This document shows, in pieces, positions 17,702-27,292 of a stretch of DNA of 64,000 nucleotides (positions are counted from its first letter, which is position 1; each line of letters begins with the position of its first letter). Origin of the DNA: Tunturiibacter gelidiferens (GTDB lineage: Bacteria > Acidobacteriota > Terriglobia > Terriglobales > Acidobacteriaceae); NCBI RefSeq assembly GCF_013410115.1, contig NZ_JACCCV010000001.1, positions 2,294,001-2,358,000 of the forward strand, given 5' to 3'. The notes under the pieces are model-generated. The model did not search any database. It saw only the letters and a list, made by a program, of their open reading frames with translations, and was not told the DNA's origin. Position numbers and translations under genes: made by a program.

Positions 17702-18835
17702 TTAACGTTTTTCGATGGAGGTGTAGCTCGCCGGGTAGGCCGGGCCGGTGTAGTCGGCGCGTGGGCGTATGAGGCGGTTGTCGTCGTGCTGCTCTATGAC
17801 GTGGGCGGCCCAGCCTGAGATCCGGCTGATGGCGAAGATGGGCGTGAAGAGATCTATATCGATACCGAGGGTGGTGTAGGTAGAGGCAGAGTAGAAGTCG
17901 ACGTTGGCGTTGAGTTTCTTTTCCTGCTTTACGAAGAGCTCAATCTTGCGGGATAAGTCGAACCACTTGGTGTTGCCGGCGGCTTTGCCCAGTTCCTCGG
18001 ACATGCGGCGGAGATGGGTCGCCCGGGGATCTTCTGTGTGGTACACGCGATGGCCGAAGCCAGAAATCTTTTTCTTTTCGGCGAACATCTGCTTGACGTA
18101 CTCGACGGGATCAGCACCTGCCTTATCGATGGCGTAGAGAAGGCGCATAGTCGCCTCGTTCGCTCCGCCATGGAGAGGGCCTTTGAGGGCGCCAATGGCA
18201 CCGGTGATCGCTGAGTGGATATCGGCTAGGGTAGCTGCGATGACACGCGCAGCGAAGGTGCTGGCGTTGAGCTCGTGGTCGGCATGAAGGATCAGGGCAA
18301 TGTCAAAGGCACGCGTAGCAGTGTCGGAGGGCTTTTCGCCGTTGAGCATCCACAGGAAGTTGGCGGCGTGGGAGAGAGACCTGTCGGCTTCGACGGGGGG
18401 CTTGCGTTTGCGAATGCGGTCGAAGAGAGCGACAATCATCGGGATTTGCGCGGTCAGGCGAAAGGATTTGCGGACGTTAGCGTCGTGAGTGCAGTCGGCC
18501 TCGTCGGCGTCGTAGATGCTGAGAAGAGAGACAGCGGTTCGGAGAACCTGCATCGGTGTGGCATCGGCAGGAACACCGCGAAGGAAGTCGACAATTTTCG
18601 GATTCAGTTCGCGTGCGGCGGAGAGATGCTTGATGAACTCAGCTAGCTCGGCCGCGTTGGGGAGTTTGCCGAACCAGAGGAGGTAGGTAGTCTCCTCGAA
18701 AGTGGAGAGCTGCGCGAGTTCGTGGATATCGATGCCGCGGTAGGAGAGAACGCCAGCATCGCCGTCGATCCAGCAGATGGCAGACGTGGTGGCTACGATG
18801 CCTTCCAGGCCTTTCGGTGCGACAGCGGTGGACAT
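17702..18835 (-). CDS. Citrate synthase (or 2-methylcitrate synthase)
   Basis: Condenses acetyl-CoA (or propionyl-CoA) with oxaloacetate at the entry of the TCA (or methylcitrate) cycle. 377 residues, the size of the short, Gram-positive/archaeal-type enzymes. The catalytic triad regions are present: GPLHGGANE (His), GFGHRVYHTEDPRA (His plus Arg) and NVDFYSAS (Asp). ATG 18835 begins a typical start (GLEGIVATTSAICWIDGDAGVLSYRGIDI). No prpB/prpD neighbours are present, which favours the housekeeping citrate synthase, but sequence alone does not separate the two. It lies 117 bp downstream of thiO on the same strand. Confidence 0.93.
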   Translation of the reverse strand: MSTAVAPKGLEGIVATTSAICWIDGDAGVLSYRGIDIHELAQLSTFEETTYLLWFGKLPNAAELAEFIKHLSAARELNPKIVDFLRGVPADATPMQVLRTAVSLLSIYDADEADCTHDANVRKSFRLTAQIPMIVALFDRIRKRKPPVEADRSLSHAANFLWMLNGEKPSDTATRAFDIALILHADHELNASTFAARVIAATLADIHSAITGAIGALKGPLHGGANEATMRLLYAIDKAGADPVEYVKQMFAEKKKISGFGHRVYHTEDPRATHLRRMSEELGKAAGNTKWFDLSRKIELFVKQEKKLNANVDFYSASTYTTLGIDIDLFTPIFAISRISGWAAHVIEQHDDNRLIRPRADYTGPAYPASYTSIEKR

Positions 18836-18952
18836 AAGGCGCTTCTCCAGGAGCGAATTTGATGCGGGCTCAAACTAAGTACATCTGGTTATAGCGCAGC
18901 GGAGAAACGGTTGTCACGACGGGATGGGCGAATATCGGCGATGTTGTGCGAA

Positions 18953-20032
18953 CTAGGGTGACGGAAGCAGAGATAGGGATCGTGCTGGAGAGTACGGCGA
19001 GAGGTCTATGGGAGGTCTTTCGCCGACGATTAATTCTGCCATGACGTGTGCGGCGGCTGGCGCGAGGAGGATACCGTTGCGATAGTGGCCGCAGGCGATG
19101 AAGTGATTCGGGTGACCTGGGATCACTCCGAGGAGGGGAAGACCGTCGGGAGTCGCGGGACGCAGTCCTGACCAGGCTTCTAGTTGAGGAGCGTGACCGA
19201 TTGCCGAAAGGAGAGAGGAGGCCAGGAAACGGAGACGGTCTATATCAATTGAGTGGACGGTCTTGTCGAAGCCGACATCTTCGACCGTGGCTCCGACGAT
19301 GGCACGACCCGCAGCGGGGCCAATGGTGCGGGGCACAATGTAAATGTCGGGGGTACGGACGACGAACTGCAGAGGAAGCGAGGAGGGAAGGGATACGGAA
19401 AACATCTGACCCTTCTTGGGCACCACCGGAATATTCAGCAGGCGCGAAGCAGCGGCCGCCCAGGCTCCGGCGCAGTTGATGAACTGTGCCGCATGAATGA
19501 CGCCAGTGGGATTTGTGATCTCAACCTCGTTGCCGATGGAACGAGCGAAGAGGGCAGGAGTATGCGGTCGGAGATCGATCTTGGTGGCACCGATCGCGGC
19601 GAGGACGGCTGAGGCGAGTTGCCGGGGGTCGAGGCTGTGTTCGTCGAGAAGAATGAATCGATGGTCCCCCGGCGTGAGAGCGGGAAGCAGATGAGCTAAA
19701 TCTTCGTGGGTCAGCTCGGTGTTTGCTGGGGTATTGGGAGAAACGGATTGTAGGGTCGCGTGGGTCTGGAAGGGGATGTCGATGCCGGAGAGGGCGCGGA
19801 CACGATCGAGGAACTCTGGATAGAGCGAGAGGCTGAGATTGGCCAAAGTCAGGAGCTGCGGCGGGTTTTCGGGATCATGGGCGGCCAGCATACCGGCAGC
19901 CGCAGTGGAGGACTCGGCGAGGGGAGCGCCCCTGTCAAGTACGACGACGCGGTAGCCGCGGCCGTGGAGCTCAAGGGCGAGAGAGAGGCCGATGATGCCG
20001 GCTCCAGCGATGCACACGTCGGGGTGATTCAT
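18953..20032 (-). CDS. thiO: FAD-dependent glycine oxidase, ThiO-like
   Basis: Flavoprotein of the DAO family, 359 residues. The N-terminal Rossmann motif is VCIAGAGIIGLSLALELHGRGYRVVVLDRG with the acidic residue at the end of strand 2. The substrate-domain and C-terminal FAD contacts show EAWSGLRPATPDGLPLLG and CGHYRNGILLAPA, characteristic of ThiO. ThiO oxidises glycine to iminoglycine for the thiazole half of thiamine, but no thi genes are adjacent, so a general D-amino-acid or amine oxidase remains possible. Start ATG 20032 is directly before the FAD strand, as usual. It is followed on the same strand by citrate synthase. Confidence 0.85.
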   Translation of the reverse strand: MNHPDVCIAGAGIIGLSLALELHGRGYRVVVLDRGAPLAESSTAAAGMLAAHDPENPPQLLTLANLSLSLYPEFLDRVRALSGIDIPFQTHATLQSVSPNTPANTELTHEDLAHLLPALTPGDHRFILLDEHSLDPRQLASAVLAAIGATKIDLRPHTPALFARSIGNEVEITNPTGVIHAAQFINCAGAWAAAASRLLNIPVVPKKGQMFSVSLPSSLPLQFVVRTPDIYIVPRTIGPAAGRAIVGATVEDVGFDKTVHSIDIDRLRFLASSLLSAIGHAPQLEAWSGLRPATPDGLPLLGVIPGHPNHFIACGHYRNGILLAPAAAHVMAELIVGERPPIDLSPYSPARSLSLLPSP

Positions 20033-20154
20033 GGAATTAGTTTAGTTGGCTTAGGGAGAGGTTATAGTTTGGGTGTGTCTGTTTTGCGCGAACGAGCAGT
20101 CTATGAAAGCGTAGTTCACGATGTTTCAAAGAAAGAGAAGCTTAGGAGAGAGTG

Positions 20155-20982
20155 ATGAGCGAAGAGTACGTGGAGCAGAGGTCGATCTCGGGAGCACTGC
20201 TTGGAGTGGTAGCGGCTGCGCTGCTGGCGGCGCTGGGTGGACTGGTGTGGTGCTACGGCTTGCAAAACCATCTGGCCGCAGCAGAGCAGAAGATCGTGGC
20301 GGCCGACCAGAAGAACACTGAACTGACGGAAAAACTGGAGGCGACCAACGCGCGGCTGCGAGCGACGAGCGAGACGCTTGGGCAAAGCGTTGGAGTTGCG
20401 CAGAAGCAGATTGAGTTGCGGACGCAGAGCATCATTGCTCAGCAGAAGGTTGCCACGGCAAAGCTGGAGGAGGAGGCGGCAAAAAATTCCAAGCAGATTG
20501 GCGCAGTGTCGACCGATGTTGCCAGTGTCAAGACGGATGTAGGCGGTGTGAAGACCGACGTTGCAACTACAAAATCTGACCTTGAGGCGACCAAGACGCA
20601 ATTGAATCGCGTGGTCGGCGATGCCGGTGTGATGAGCGGGCTGATCGCTACGAATCATGATGAGTTGGAGGTTCTAAAGCACAAGGGTGATCGTAACTAC
20701 TTGGAGTTCACGCTGCAGAAGGGCGCGAAACCTACGCTGTTGTCGACGGTCAAGCTGCAACTGAAGAAGGCGGACGAGAAACATTCGCGCTACACATTGA
20801 ATGTGAGCTCGGACGACCGGACGATTGAGAAGAAGGATAAGGGGCTGGATGAGCCGGTGCAGTTCTATAACGGCAAGGATCCGGTGCTGTATGAGTTGGT
20901 GGTGAATGTAATCGAGAAGAATAAGGTGTCAGGATATCTATCGACGCCGAAGAACGCGGCGAAGGCGGTTTCGACACCATAA
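20155..20982 (+). CDS. Membrane-anchored coiled-coil protein, unknown function
   Basis: 275-residue protein. ATG at 20155 is preferred over the overlapping GTG at 20152 because AGGAGAG lies at better spacing. A single transmembrane helix (about 11-35, ALLGVVAAALLAALGGLVWCYGL) is followed by a long periplasmic coiled coil (about 36-165) rich in Ala, Lys, Gln and Thr. It includes short repeats of the type SVKTDV-GGVKTDV-ATTKSDL. A compact beta-rich C-terminal domain follows (about 170-270, YLEFTLQKGAKPTLLSTVKL). Not recognised as a named family. It stands alone, ending in a strong terminator shared with the convergent basic peptide gene. Confidence 0.78.
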   Translation: MSEEYVEQRSISGALLGVVAAALLAALGGLVWCYGLQNHLAAAEQKIVAADQKNTELTEKLEATNARLRATSETLGQSVGVAQKQIELRTQSIIAQQKVATAKLEEEAAKNSKQIGAVSTDVASVKTDVGGVKTDVATTKSDLEATKTQLNRVVGDAGVMSGLIATNHDELEVLKHKGDRNYLEFTLQKGAKPTLLSTVKLQLKKADEKHSRYTLNVSSDDRTIEKKDKGLDEPVQFYNGKDPVLYELVVNVIEKNKVSGYLSTPKNAAKAVSTP

Positions 20983-21002
20983 CTACAGGCTGTTTCAAAT
21001 GC

Positions 21003-21039
21003 AGAAAGGGGGACGCTTATTGCGTCCCCCTTTCTGTTT
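21003..21039. terminator. Bidirectional rho-independent terminator between convergent genes
   Basis: AGAAAGGGGGACGC and GCGTCCCCCTTTCT form a perfect 14-bp stem with a TTATT loop. GTTTG follows on the plus strand. It lies 20 bp after the coiled-coil gene stop and 13 bp after the stop of the convergent small basic peptide. Confidence 0.88.
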
Positions 21040-21051
21040 GCCTTGGTTGGA

Positions 21052-21120
21052 TTACTTTTTGGTTGCCTTTTTTGCTGCCTTCTTCGCTGGTGCTTTTTTT
21101 GCGGCTTTCTTGGTTGCCAT
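21052..21120 (-). CDS. 22-residue Lys/Ala-rich histone H1-like peptide
   Basis: Very short gene: ATG at 21120, TAA at 21052, 22 residues. It is preceded on the minus strand by AGGGAGA at ideal spacing. The product is almost only Lys, Ala, Thr and Pro: it starts MATKKAAKKAPAKKAA and ends KKATKK, the AKK/PAKK pattern of histone H1 C-terminal tails and bacterial Hc1/AlgP-like basic proteins. It would bind DNA or RNA non-specifically; that is an inference from composition. It ends at a strong shared terminator. An intact ribosome site, start, stop and terminator argue against a random frame; the alternative is a remnant of a longer histone-like gene. Confidence 0.65.
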   Translation of the reverse strand: MATKKAAKKAPAKKAAKKATKK

Positions 21121-21743
21121 GTGCCTATTCTCCCTAGTGATTAGACATTGACTCTACAACTAGCTGCAATGCAGCTAACGAAGGTATAGATTTACGAAAT
21201 TTCACTGTCAAGCAAAAAATGAAGGTAAGGCAAATTCTTTTTGCATGGGGACGTTCGAAACGACTGCCACGTCTGCTTTGGAAGTTTGTTCTGGAGTTGT
21301 GCGGAGCGAGGGCGGCCCGTGAATGCTGAGAGATGAAACGCTGGTGAGAGTACGACCTTTGTGTGATCGGAGCGATGGAAAGAATTACAAAAGTTGTCAT
21401 GCAAGCCGAGGCTCAGGAGATTGAGTTGAAGAGGAGAGCTCTTGTTGCATACGAAGAGAACGTCCAAATGTGTGTCCTCCTTTGCAAAAAACGCGGTGAT
21501 GAGGAAAGCTCACTGAGCGAAGGTATGTGTCTACTTGCGATGGTTTGGAAGAACCGCAGCATTGCCGGAATGTTACTGATTCAAATTTTTGTTATAGGCA
21601 TACGAATTCGAGGATAGACAGATGGCGGGGATTAAGAAGGTTTGTCTTATGAACGGGGATCTGTCTTCGCTTCGGGACACGGATTGCCGATTGGTGCGAA
21701 GTCCAACCAGAGGAGTAGAGTTTTTCTCGAGGTATTTCGATCG
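21121..21743. other. Intergenic region between basic peptide gene and thiolase
   Basis: Spacer of 623 bp between divergent genes. A frame at 21363-21617 (84 codons, plus) has no ribosome site and no recognisable sequence. The left part is AT-rich and should hold the promoter of the basic peptide. No repeat or RNA structure recognised. Confidence 0.5.
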
Positions 21744-22925
21744 ATGAAGGATGTTGTGATTGTTGCTGCGGTACGGACACCTGTGGGCAAGTTTCAAGGG
21801 GCGTTTGCGGAGATGACGGCCGTAGAGCTTGGTGCCATCGCAGTTCGCGAGGCGGTGAAGCGGGCTGGGATTGATGCGGCGAGCGTGGACGAGTGTTTAA
21901 TGGGCTGCGTGCTCCCTGCGGGGCTGGGACAGAACCCGGCGCGACAGGCAGCGTTACGAGGCGGGCTGCCGGATACGGTTTCGGCGATGACGATCAATAT
22001 GGTGTGCGGGTCGGGTTTGAAGGCTGTGGCACTGGCGGCGCAGGCAGTGATGGCTGGCGATGCCGAAGTTGTGGTGGCAGGGGGGATGGAGTCGATGTCC
22101 AACGCACCTTATCTGCTGCCGCAGGGGCGGAAGGGATTCCGTATGGGCGACTCAGTCGTGGTCGATTCGATGGTGAAGGATGGGTTGTGGTGCGCTTGTG
22201 AGGACTACCACATGGGCATCACAGGGGAGAACGTCGCGGAGAAGCATTTAATTACCCGAGAGGAGCAGGATGCCTATGCGCTGGCTTCGCACCGCAAGGC
22301 GAGTGCTGCTTGGAAGGAGGGGCGGTTCGATGCGGAGGTGGTGCCGGTGAACGTGCCGGGGAAGAAGAGTGCAGTAACCGTGGTGTCGCGGGATGAGAGT
22401 GTGCGGGAGGACGCTTCGGCGGAGGCGCTTGCTGCTTTGAAGCCGGCCTTCAGGAAGGATGGGACTGTGACGGCGGGAAATGCTCCAGGAGTGAATGATG
22501 CGGCTGCGGCGGTGGTGGTGATGTCGGCAGAGCGGGCAAAGGAGCTGGGCTTGAAGCCGATGGTGACGATCAAAGCGCAGGCTACGAGCGGAGTCGCTCC
22601 CAAGTGGGTGATGCTAGCTCCAGTAACCGGGGTGCAGAAGGTCCTGAAGAAAGCTGGGTGGGAGCGGGATGACGTCGATTTGTTCGAGTTGAATGAGGCG
22701 TTCAGCGTTCAAGCGTTGGGGGTGATGAGGGAGTTAGGTCTGGATGCCAAGAAGGTGAATGTGAATGGCGGTGCGGTAGCGATTGGGCACCCTATTGGAG
22801 CGAGCGGTGCGCGGGTACTGGTTACCTTGATCTACGAGATGATGCGAAGGGATGCGAAGAAGGGGATAGCTGCGCTTTGTTTGGGTGGAGGAAACTCGGT
22901 CGCGTTAGCGGTGGGACGAGGGTGA
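21744..22925 (+). CDS. Acetyl-CoA C-acetyltransferase (thiolase)
   Basis: Thiolase II-type enzyme, 393 residues, interconverting two acetyl-CoA and acetoacetyl-CoA. ATG at 21744 begins [19 protein letters not shown], the standard start; GAGG lies 12 bp upstream. The nucleophile Cys88 is in [10 protein letters not shown]. The C-terminal catalytic motifs are [21 protein letters not shown] (His) and [10 protein letters not shown] (Cys). Such enzymes (AtoB/PhaA/FadA-like) work in ketone, polyhydroxybutyrate or fatty-acid pathways; no phaB/phaC or fadB neighbour is present, so the pathway is open. No linked genes. Confidence 0.95.
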   Translation: MKDVVIVAAVRTPVGKFQGAFAEMTAVELGAIAVREAVKRAGIDAASVDECLMGCVLPAGLGQNPARQAALRGGLPDTVSAMTINMVCGSGLKAVALAAQAVMAGDAEVVVAGGMESMSNAPYLLPQGRKGFRMGDSVVVDSMVKDGLWCACEDYHMGITGENVAEKHLITREEQDAYALASHRKASAAWKEGRFDAEVVPVNVPGKKSAVTVVSRDESVREDASAEALAALKPAFRKDGTVTAGNAPGVNDAAAAVVVMSAERAKELGLKPMVTIKAQATSGVAPKWVMLAPVTGVQKVLKKAGWERDDVDLFELNEAFSVQALGVMRELGLDAKKVNVNGGAVAIGHPIGASGARVLVTLIYEMMRRDAKKGIAALCLGGGNSVALAVGRG

Positions 22926-23038
22926 TGTTTCACTACCAAAAATTTCCGTATGAGGACAACTGGAGTTCGTGAAACGGACATCTTAAGCCCCTATTTATAG
23001 ATTTCTGAAATGAGTGTCAAAACCTGGGCCCCTTTTAG

Positions 23039-23061
23039 TTTGATTCCTAATTTGAATCAAA
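23039..23061. promoter_or_regulatory. Palindrome, candidate operator upstream of DUF937-OmpA gene
   Basis: TTTGATTC and GAATCAAA form a perfect 8-bp inverted repeat with 7-bp spacer, ending 25 bp before the start codon and just ahead of the AAAAAGGAG ribosome site. It could bind a dimeric repressor or form a 5'-UTR hairpin. No regulator gene is adjacent. Confidence 0.45.
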
Positions 23062-23086
23062 AATCATTGTCTAAAAAGGAGAACTT

Positions 23087-24274
23087 ATGGCGGGTTCTAT
23101 CGTGGAAAGCCTCATGGGTCTGCTGGGTCCTCAGGTGATTGGCCCAGTGGCTTCGCAACTTGGAGAGTCTACTGATACCGTCCAACGCGGCTTGCAGACT
23201 GGGTCCGCTGCTATGCTCGCGGGTCTTGTCGCGAAGATCGGTCAACCTGGATTTCTGGGACAGGTATTTAGTCTCATTACAAACCCCGCGAACGGTCCGA
23301 GCGCTCTTTCAAACCTTACGTCGAATCTGGGATCGTTGGCCTCGGGCGCTACGTCCTCCCCAGTCGCAAATCTTGGCAGCCAGTTTCTATCAAGCATCTT
23401 CGGTTCAAATACGTCCTCAGTGACCGATTCGATCGGTCGTTCCGTAGGTCTTTCGAGCGGTAAGGCTGGGTCGCTCCTGGCTATGGCTGCTCCACTGGTT
23501 CTTGGAGTTTTAGGGCAGCACGTTCGACAGAACAATTTGAGCGCTGCTGATCTTGGTTCAACGTTGAAGGCGGAGGCCCCAAGCTTCCAGCGGTTTCTGC
23601 CAGCCGGACTTGGTAGCTTGTTCGGTGGCGCTTCGAATCTAACCGCGGCGGTTCCGGCAAAGGTTGCTACCGGCAATCGTTGGTTGTGGCCTGTCGTTCT
23701 GCTGGTCGCATTGTTGCTATGCCTGGTTTGGTTTTTCAATCGAACCAAGGCGCCTGTTAGTGATGCAGTCCAAACTGCTTCAACTGCGGCTGCAAATGCA
23801 GGCACTTCGGCTCTTGGAGACTTTTTTAAAACGAAGCTACCCGATGGGGTCGAACTAAATATTCCCCGCTTCGGTATTGAGAGCAAGCTGATCAGTTTTC
23901 TGGGGGACTCGTCCAAACCCGCAGATACAACAACATGGTTTAATTTCGATCGCCTGTTGTTCGACACTGGTAAAGCTGAACTCCAGCCATCTTCACAGGA
24001 ACAGTTGGGCAATATTGCTGCGATTCTAAAAGCCTATCCCAACGCTCACGTAAAGATTGGCGGCTATACCGATAACACGGGGGACGCAGCTGCAAATGTT
24101 GCTCTCTCAAGTGCGCGCGCTAAGAACGTGATGGATGCTTTGGTGGGGGCAGGGATCGATTCGTCGCGGCTCGAGTACAAGGGGTACGGAGATCAGTATC
24201 CGGTTGGCGACAATGCCACTGAGGAGGGACGCGCTCAAAATCGCCGCATTTCTCTGCTGGTGACTCAGAAGTAG
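23087..24274 (+). CDS. DUF937 (YidB-like) - transmembrane - OmpA C-terminal fusion protein
   Basis: 395-residue protein; ATG 23087 follows AAAAAGGAG. Residues 1-190 are a Gly/Ser/Leu-rich helical DUF937/YidB-like domain (GSIVESLMGLLGPQVIGPVASQLGES..., LAMAAPLVLGVLGQHVRQNNLSAADLGSTL). A transmembrane helix at about 199-219 (WPVVLLVALLLCLVWFF) follows. The C-terminal 110 residues are an OmpA-like peptidoglycan-binding domain (FNFDRLLFDTGKAELQPSSQEQL; GYTDNTGDAAANVALSSARAKNVMDALV; RAQNRRISLLV). The protein probably links an inner-membrane or cytoplasmic module to the cell wall; DUF937 has no established biochemistry. It stands alone behind a palindromic candidate operator. Confidence 0.88.
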   Translation: MAGSIVESLMGLLGPQVIGPVASQLGESTDTVQRGLQTGSAAMLAGLVAKIGQPGFLGQVFSLITNPANGPSALSNLTSNLGSLASGATSSPVANLGSQFLSSIFGSNTSSVTDSIGRSVGLSSGKAGSLLAMAAPLVLGVLGQHVRQNNLSAADLGSTLKAEAPSFQRFLPAGLGSLFGGASNLTAAVPAKVATGNRWLWPVVLLVALLLCLVWFFNRTKAPVSDAVQTASTAAANAGTSALGDFFKTKLPDGVELNIPRFGIESKLISFLGDSSKPADTTTWFNFDRLLFDTGKAELQPSSQEQLGNIAAILKAYPNAHVKIGGYTDNTGDAAANVALSSARAKNVMDALVGAGIDSSRLEYKGYGDQYPVGDNATEEGRAQNRRISLLVTQK

Positions 24275-24399
24275 ACCTGCTGTTGCATGGTTGATCAAGT
24301 GTTGTAAGGGGCCGATGCAGAGATCACATCGGCTCTATTTGGAAGACGAAGACAGCGATTGGCCCATAACGCGGGAAATCACCCCTTTTACCTTTCACG

Positions 24400-25170
24400 A
24401 TGAAGCATACCGAAAGATTTACCGGGCGAGTTGAGGACTATGAGCGGTATCGCCTACGATATCCGACAAAGGTGATCGAGATCCTGACAGATCATTGCGG
24501 ACTGCAGCGGGAACATATGGTTGCAGATATCGGCGCTGGAACAGGCATGCTGGCTGAGCTTTTTCTGGAAAACGGGAATGCCGTTGTAGCGATAGAGCCG
24601 AATGATGACATGCGTGCGGCTTGCGAGCAAATGGCAACGGCCTGGCCCGGGCTGACGGTGAAGAAGGCCACGGCTGAAAACACCGTTCTAGCAGACGCCT
24701 CGGTGGATTTTATATCTGTGGGTCGGGCTTGGCATTGGTTTGACCGAGAGAGGGCCGTGAGGGAGTTCCGACGAATCCTCAGACCGGCTGGTTGGGTCGT
24801 TCTGGCGAGCAACCGTCGAAGCCAGGATGGGTCGGCTGAGGCGGAGGCGTATGAAAAATCTTGATGAAGTTCGGAAGGGACTATCGCGAAACGCACCAGC
24901 CGACTCGAAGGATGGGAGAGGTTGCACCTGTTTGCTGAGGGAGAGGTGGTTCGTCAGGAGGTGTCTGGGGAACAGGTGCAGACTCTCGACGAGTTCTTGG
25001 GGCAGACACAGTCATTTTCCGCAACTCCGAAGCCCGGAGATGGGGGGTATATGGGGATGCAAGTTGCGCTGGAGGATTTCTTCGCGCTGTTCGAGCATGA
25101 CGGGTTGCTGCACACAGGGACCATCTGTTCGGTCATGGCTTGTCAGGGGAATGGGAGGTCTGGCAGCTAA
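24400..25170 (+). pseudogene. Class I SAM-dependent methyltransferase gene with two compensating frameshifts
   Basis: The first 153 codons encode a normal UbiE/Methyltransf_11-type protein: HTERFTGRVEDYERYRLRYP, SAM motif VADIGAGTGMLAELFLENGNAVVAIEPN, then DFISVGRAWHWFD. The frame then stops at TGATGA (24862-24867). The expected continuation LMKFGRDYRETHQ is found in another frame at about 24861-24899. After that the original frame resumes with RLEGWERLHLFAEGEVVRQEV down to TAA at 25168. Restoring one A in the A-run at 24854-24858 and removing one C at 24900-24901 gives a continuous 256-residue protein, the normal family size. So this is either a pseudogene with two compensating single-base indels or two assembly errors. 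The truncated product lacks the C-terminal third. Confidence 0.82.
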
Positions 25171-25270
25171 TCATGAGAGGCTATGAAGTTCTGTTCTGTG
25201 CAACGCGTCTTATGGTGTCATGCCACCCACCTTTCGCCGGCGCAGCGTGGTCAAAGAAACCGCGACGTCA

Positions 25271-26728
25271 CTAACACTCGATGATGTTGAGGGCGAGTCC
25301 GGCAAGTGAGGTTTCTTTGTATCGAGATTGCATGTCGAGGCCGGTCTGGTACATGGTGGCGATGATCTGATCGAGTGAGAGTTTGTGGTCGCCGGTTTCG
25401 TGCATGGCCATGCGGGCGGCGTTGATGGCTTTGACGGCACCCATGCCGTTGCGCTCGATGCAAGGAATCTGGACAAGGCCGCCAATGGGATCGCAGGTCA
25501 TGCCGAGGTTGTGCTCCATCGCGATTTCGGCTGCATGTTCGATTTGGGCATTCGTGCCATTGAGTGCGGCGACCAGCCCACCCGCGGCCATGCTGCAGGC
25601 TACGCCTACCTCTCCCTGACAACCTACTTCGGCGCCCGAGATGCTGGCGTTTTCTTTGTACAAAATACCGATAGCTGCAGCGGTAAGAAAGTAACGGAGG
25701 ATGCCCTCTTCCTTCTCTGCTTCGGTTCCATCGATGAAGCGAAGGTAGTAGTTACCGATAGCAGGAATCACTCCGGCGGCTCCGTTTGTGGGAGCGGTCA
25801 CCACTCTGCCTCCGCCGGCGTTCTCTTCGTTGACGGCCATGGCGTAAACGGTAACCCAGTCGATGGGAGCTAGAGGGTCTTTGGAGCCGATCGTGTTAAG
25901 GCGCTCTGCGAGGCGATGTGCGCGGCGGCGCACGTTGAGTCCTCCCGGAAGGATGCCTTCAGTGGCGATACCTCGCTCGGTGCATTGTTGCATGATTTGC
26001 CAGAGGGCGAGGATGCTGGCGCGAATCTTTTGTTCGGCTGAAAGATTGATCTGCGATGAAGCGGATATTGTCTGCGGGCGAGTAATAGAGATTGCCGGGT
26101 CGTTTAGCAGCGCGACTTCGTTGGCGAGCATGAGGTGCGCAATGGTGAGATTGTGTTGTTTCGCCAAGGCGAGGAGATCGGCGGCACTGCGGAAAGGATA
26201 AGGAACGGTGCGCGTATCGGTTGCGGATACTGCGGTGCGTTCGGCCTCGGAGACGATGAAGCCGCCGCCGATGGAGTAGAAGACTTCTTCGGCGAGCTTT
26301 CGGCCGGCGTTGTCGAAGGCGGTGAAGCGCATGCCGTTGGGGTGCGAGTGCACGGCGGGATCAGGGTACATCTGGTTGCGGCGGAAGTTGAGGTCTTCGG
26401 CTTCGGAGAAGGGGATGGTTTTGCTTCCGCCGAGAGCGAGGGTGTTGGTGTTGCGAATGGCGGCGATCTTTGTTTCGACGGTGTAGGGGTCGACGGTGTC
26501 AGGCGCTTCGCCGAGGAGGCCGAGGAGGATGGCGCGGTCGGTTCCGTGGCCGATGCCGGTGAGAGCGAGCGATCCGTAGAGGTCGACGTTGACCCGTGCG
26601 GTCTGTTCGAGGAGATTTTTTTCCGTGAGTTCGCGGGTGAAGCGGAGGGCGGCACGCATGGGGCCGACGGTGTGGGAGCTTGAGGGGCCGATGCCGATTT
26701 TAAAGAGTTCGAAGAGGCTGGTGTTCAC
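25271..26728 (-). CDS. sdaA: L-serine ammonia-lyase, iron-sulfur, single chain
   Basis: Deaminates L-serine to pyruvate using a 4Fe-4S cluster. 485 residues, with fused beta and alpha domains as in E. coli SdaA. GTG at 26728 starts [24 protein letters not shown], the usual first residues; an ATG at 26854 would add 42 unrelated residues. Cluster and active-site regions visible: [17 protein letters not shown] and [23 protein letters not shown]. No good Shine-Dalgarno precedes either start. The gene is isolated: downstream lies the damaged methyltransferase (opposite strand), upstream an AT-rich spacer that must hold its promoter. Confidence 0.95.
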   Translation of the reverse strand: MNTSLFELFKIGIGPSSSHTVGPMRAALRFTRELTEKNLLEQTARVNVDLYGSLALTGIGHGTDRAILLGLLGEAPDTVDPYTVETKIAAIRNTNTLALGGSKTIPFSEAEDLNFRRNQMYPDPAVHSHPNGMRFTAFDNAGRKLAEEVFYSIGGGFIVSEAERTAVSATDTRTVPYPFRSAADLLALAKQHNLTIAHLMLANEVALLNDPAISITRPQTISASSQINLSAEQKIRASILALWQIMQQCTERGIATEGILPGGLNVRRRAHRLAERLNTIGSKDPLAPIDWVTVYAMAVNEENAGGGRVVTAPTNGAAGVIPAIGNYYLRFIDGTEAEKEEGILRYFLTAAAIGILYKENASISGAEVGCQGEVGVACSMAAGGLVAALNGTNAQIEHAAEIAMEHNLGMTCDPIGGLVQIPCIERNGMGAVKAINAARMAMHETGDHKLSLDQIIATMYQTGLDMQSRYKETSLAGLALNIIEC

Positions 26729-27292
26729 AGAGGTTATTGTAGGGGGCCGCAGTTGGCTTTGGCTGAAGGTGCGGACCTGGGGGATTTCAGCTGCGGCTCG
26801 TGGGTGCTCGAGGGCGAGGCGGCGGAAGGGGGCTATGCGTGATTTTGCTGCCATCTTCGTCCCCCTTCTGCTCCTTCTGTCCTTGGGGTGGTACCCCCCC
26901 CATATTACCCGCGTGTAAGTATCTTCGTTTCAATGATTTACGGGTAGTCATGATCTGTAAAATATTGCAAGCAAAGAAGTTACCTGCAGAATATTACAAA
27001 CAAACGAGTTAGCGCGTAATCCTGTCTGGAACCTGCGCTTTATCTCCACTATTTAAAAGTATAGTCAGTCAGACCTAACTAAAGTGCCAAGTGGATCTAC
27101 TTGTGATTCATGGGTTTAGATGGTTTTGGGCTTGACATGCGATTTTTGGGTTAGATTTGAAGAAATATTCGTGGGACTCTGTTTGACTTAGGCTCGGGTT
27201 TTTCGTCTAGAACCGTTTACCTAAAGGCCCGGTGTGTCCTCTGTTATCGAATCAATTCGACTTGATTTCAATGCGATGAGAGCATTGGAAAT
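26729..27292. other. AT-rich intergenic region upstream of sdaA
   Basis: Spacer of 564 bp. A G/C palindrome-like tract (GGGGTGGTACCCCCCCC) lies at about 26885-26901. From about 26930 rightwards the DNA is clearly more AT-rich than the flanking genes. Frames at 26589-26918 and 26800-27012 are shadows or unsupported. Confidence 0.5.
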
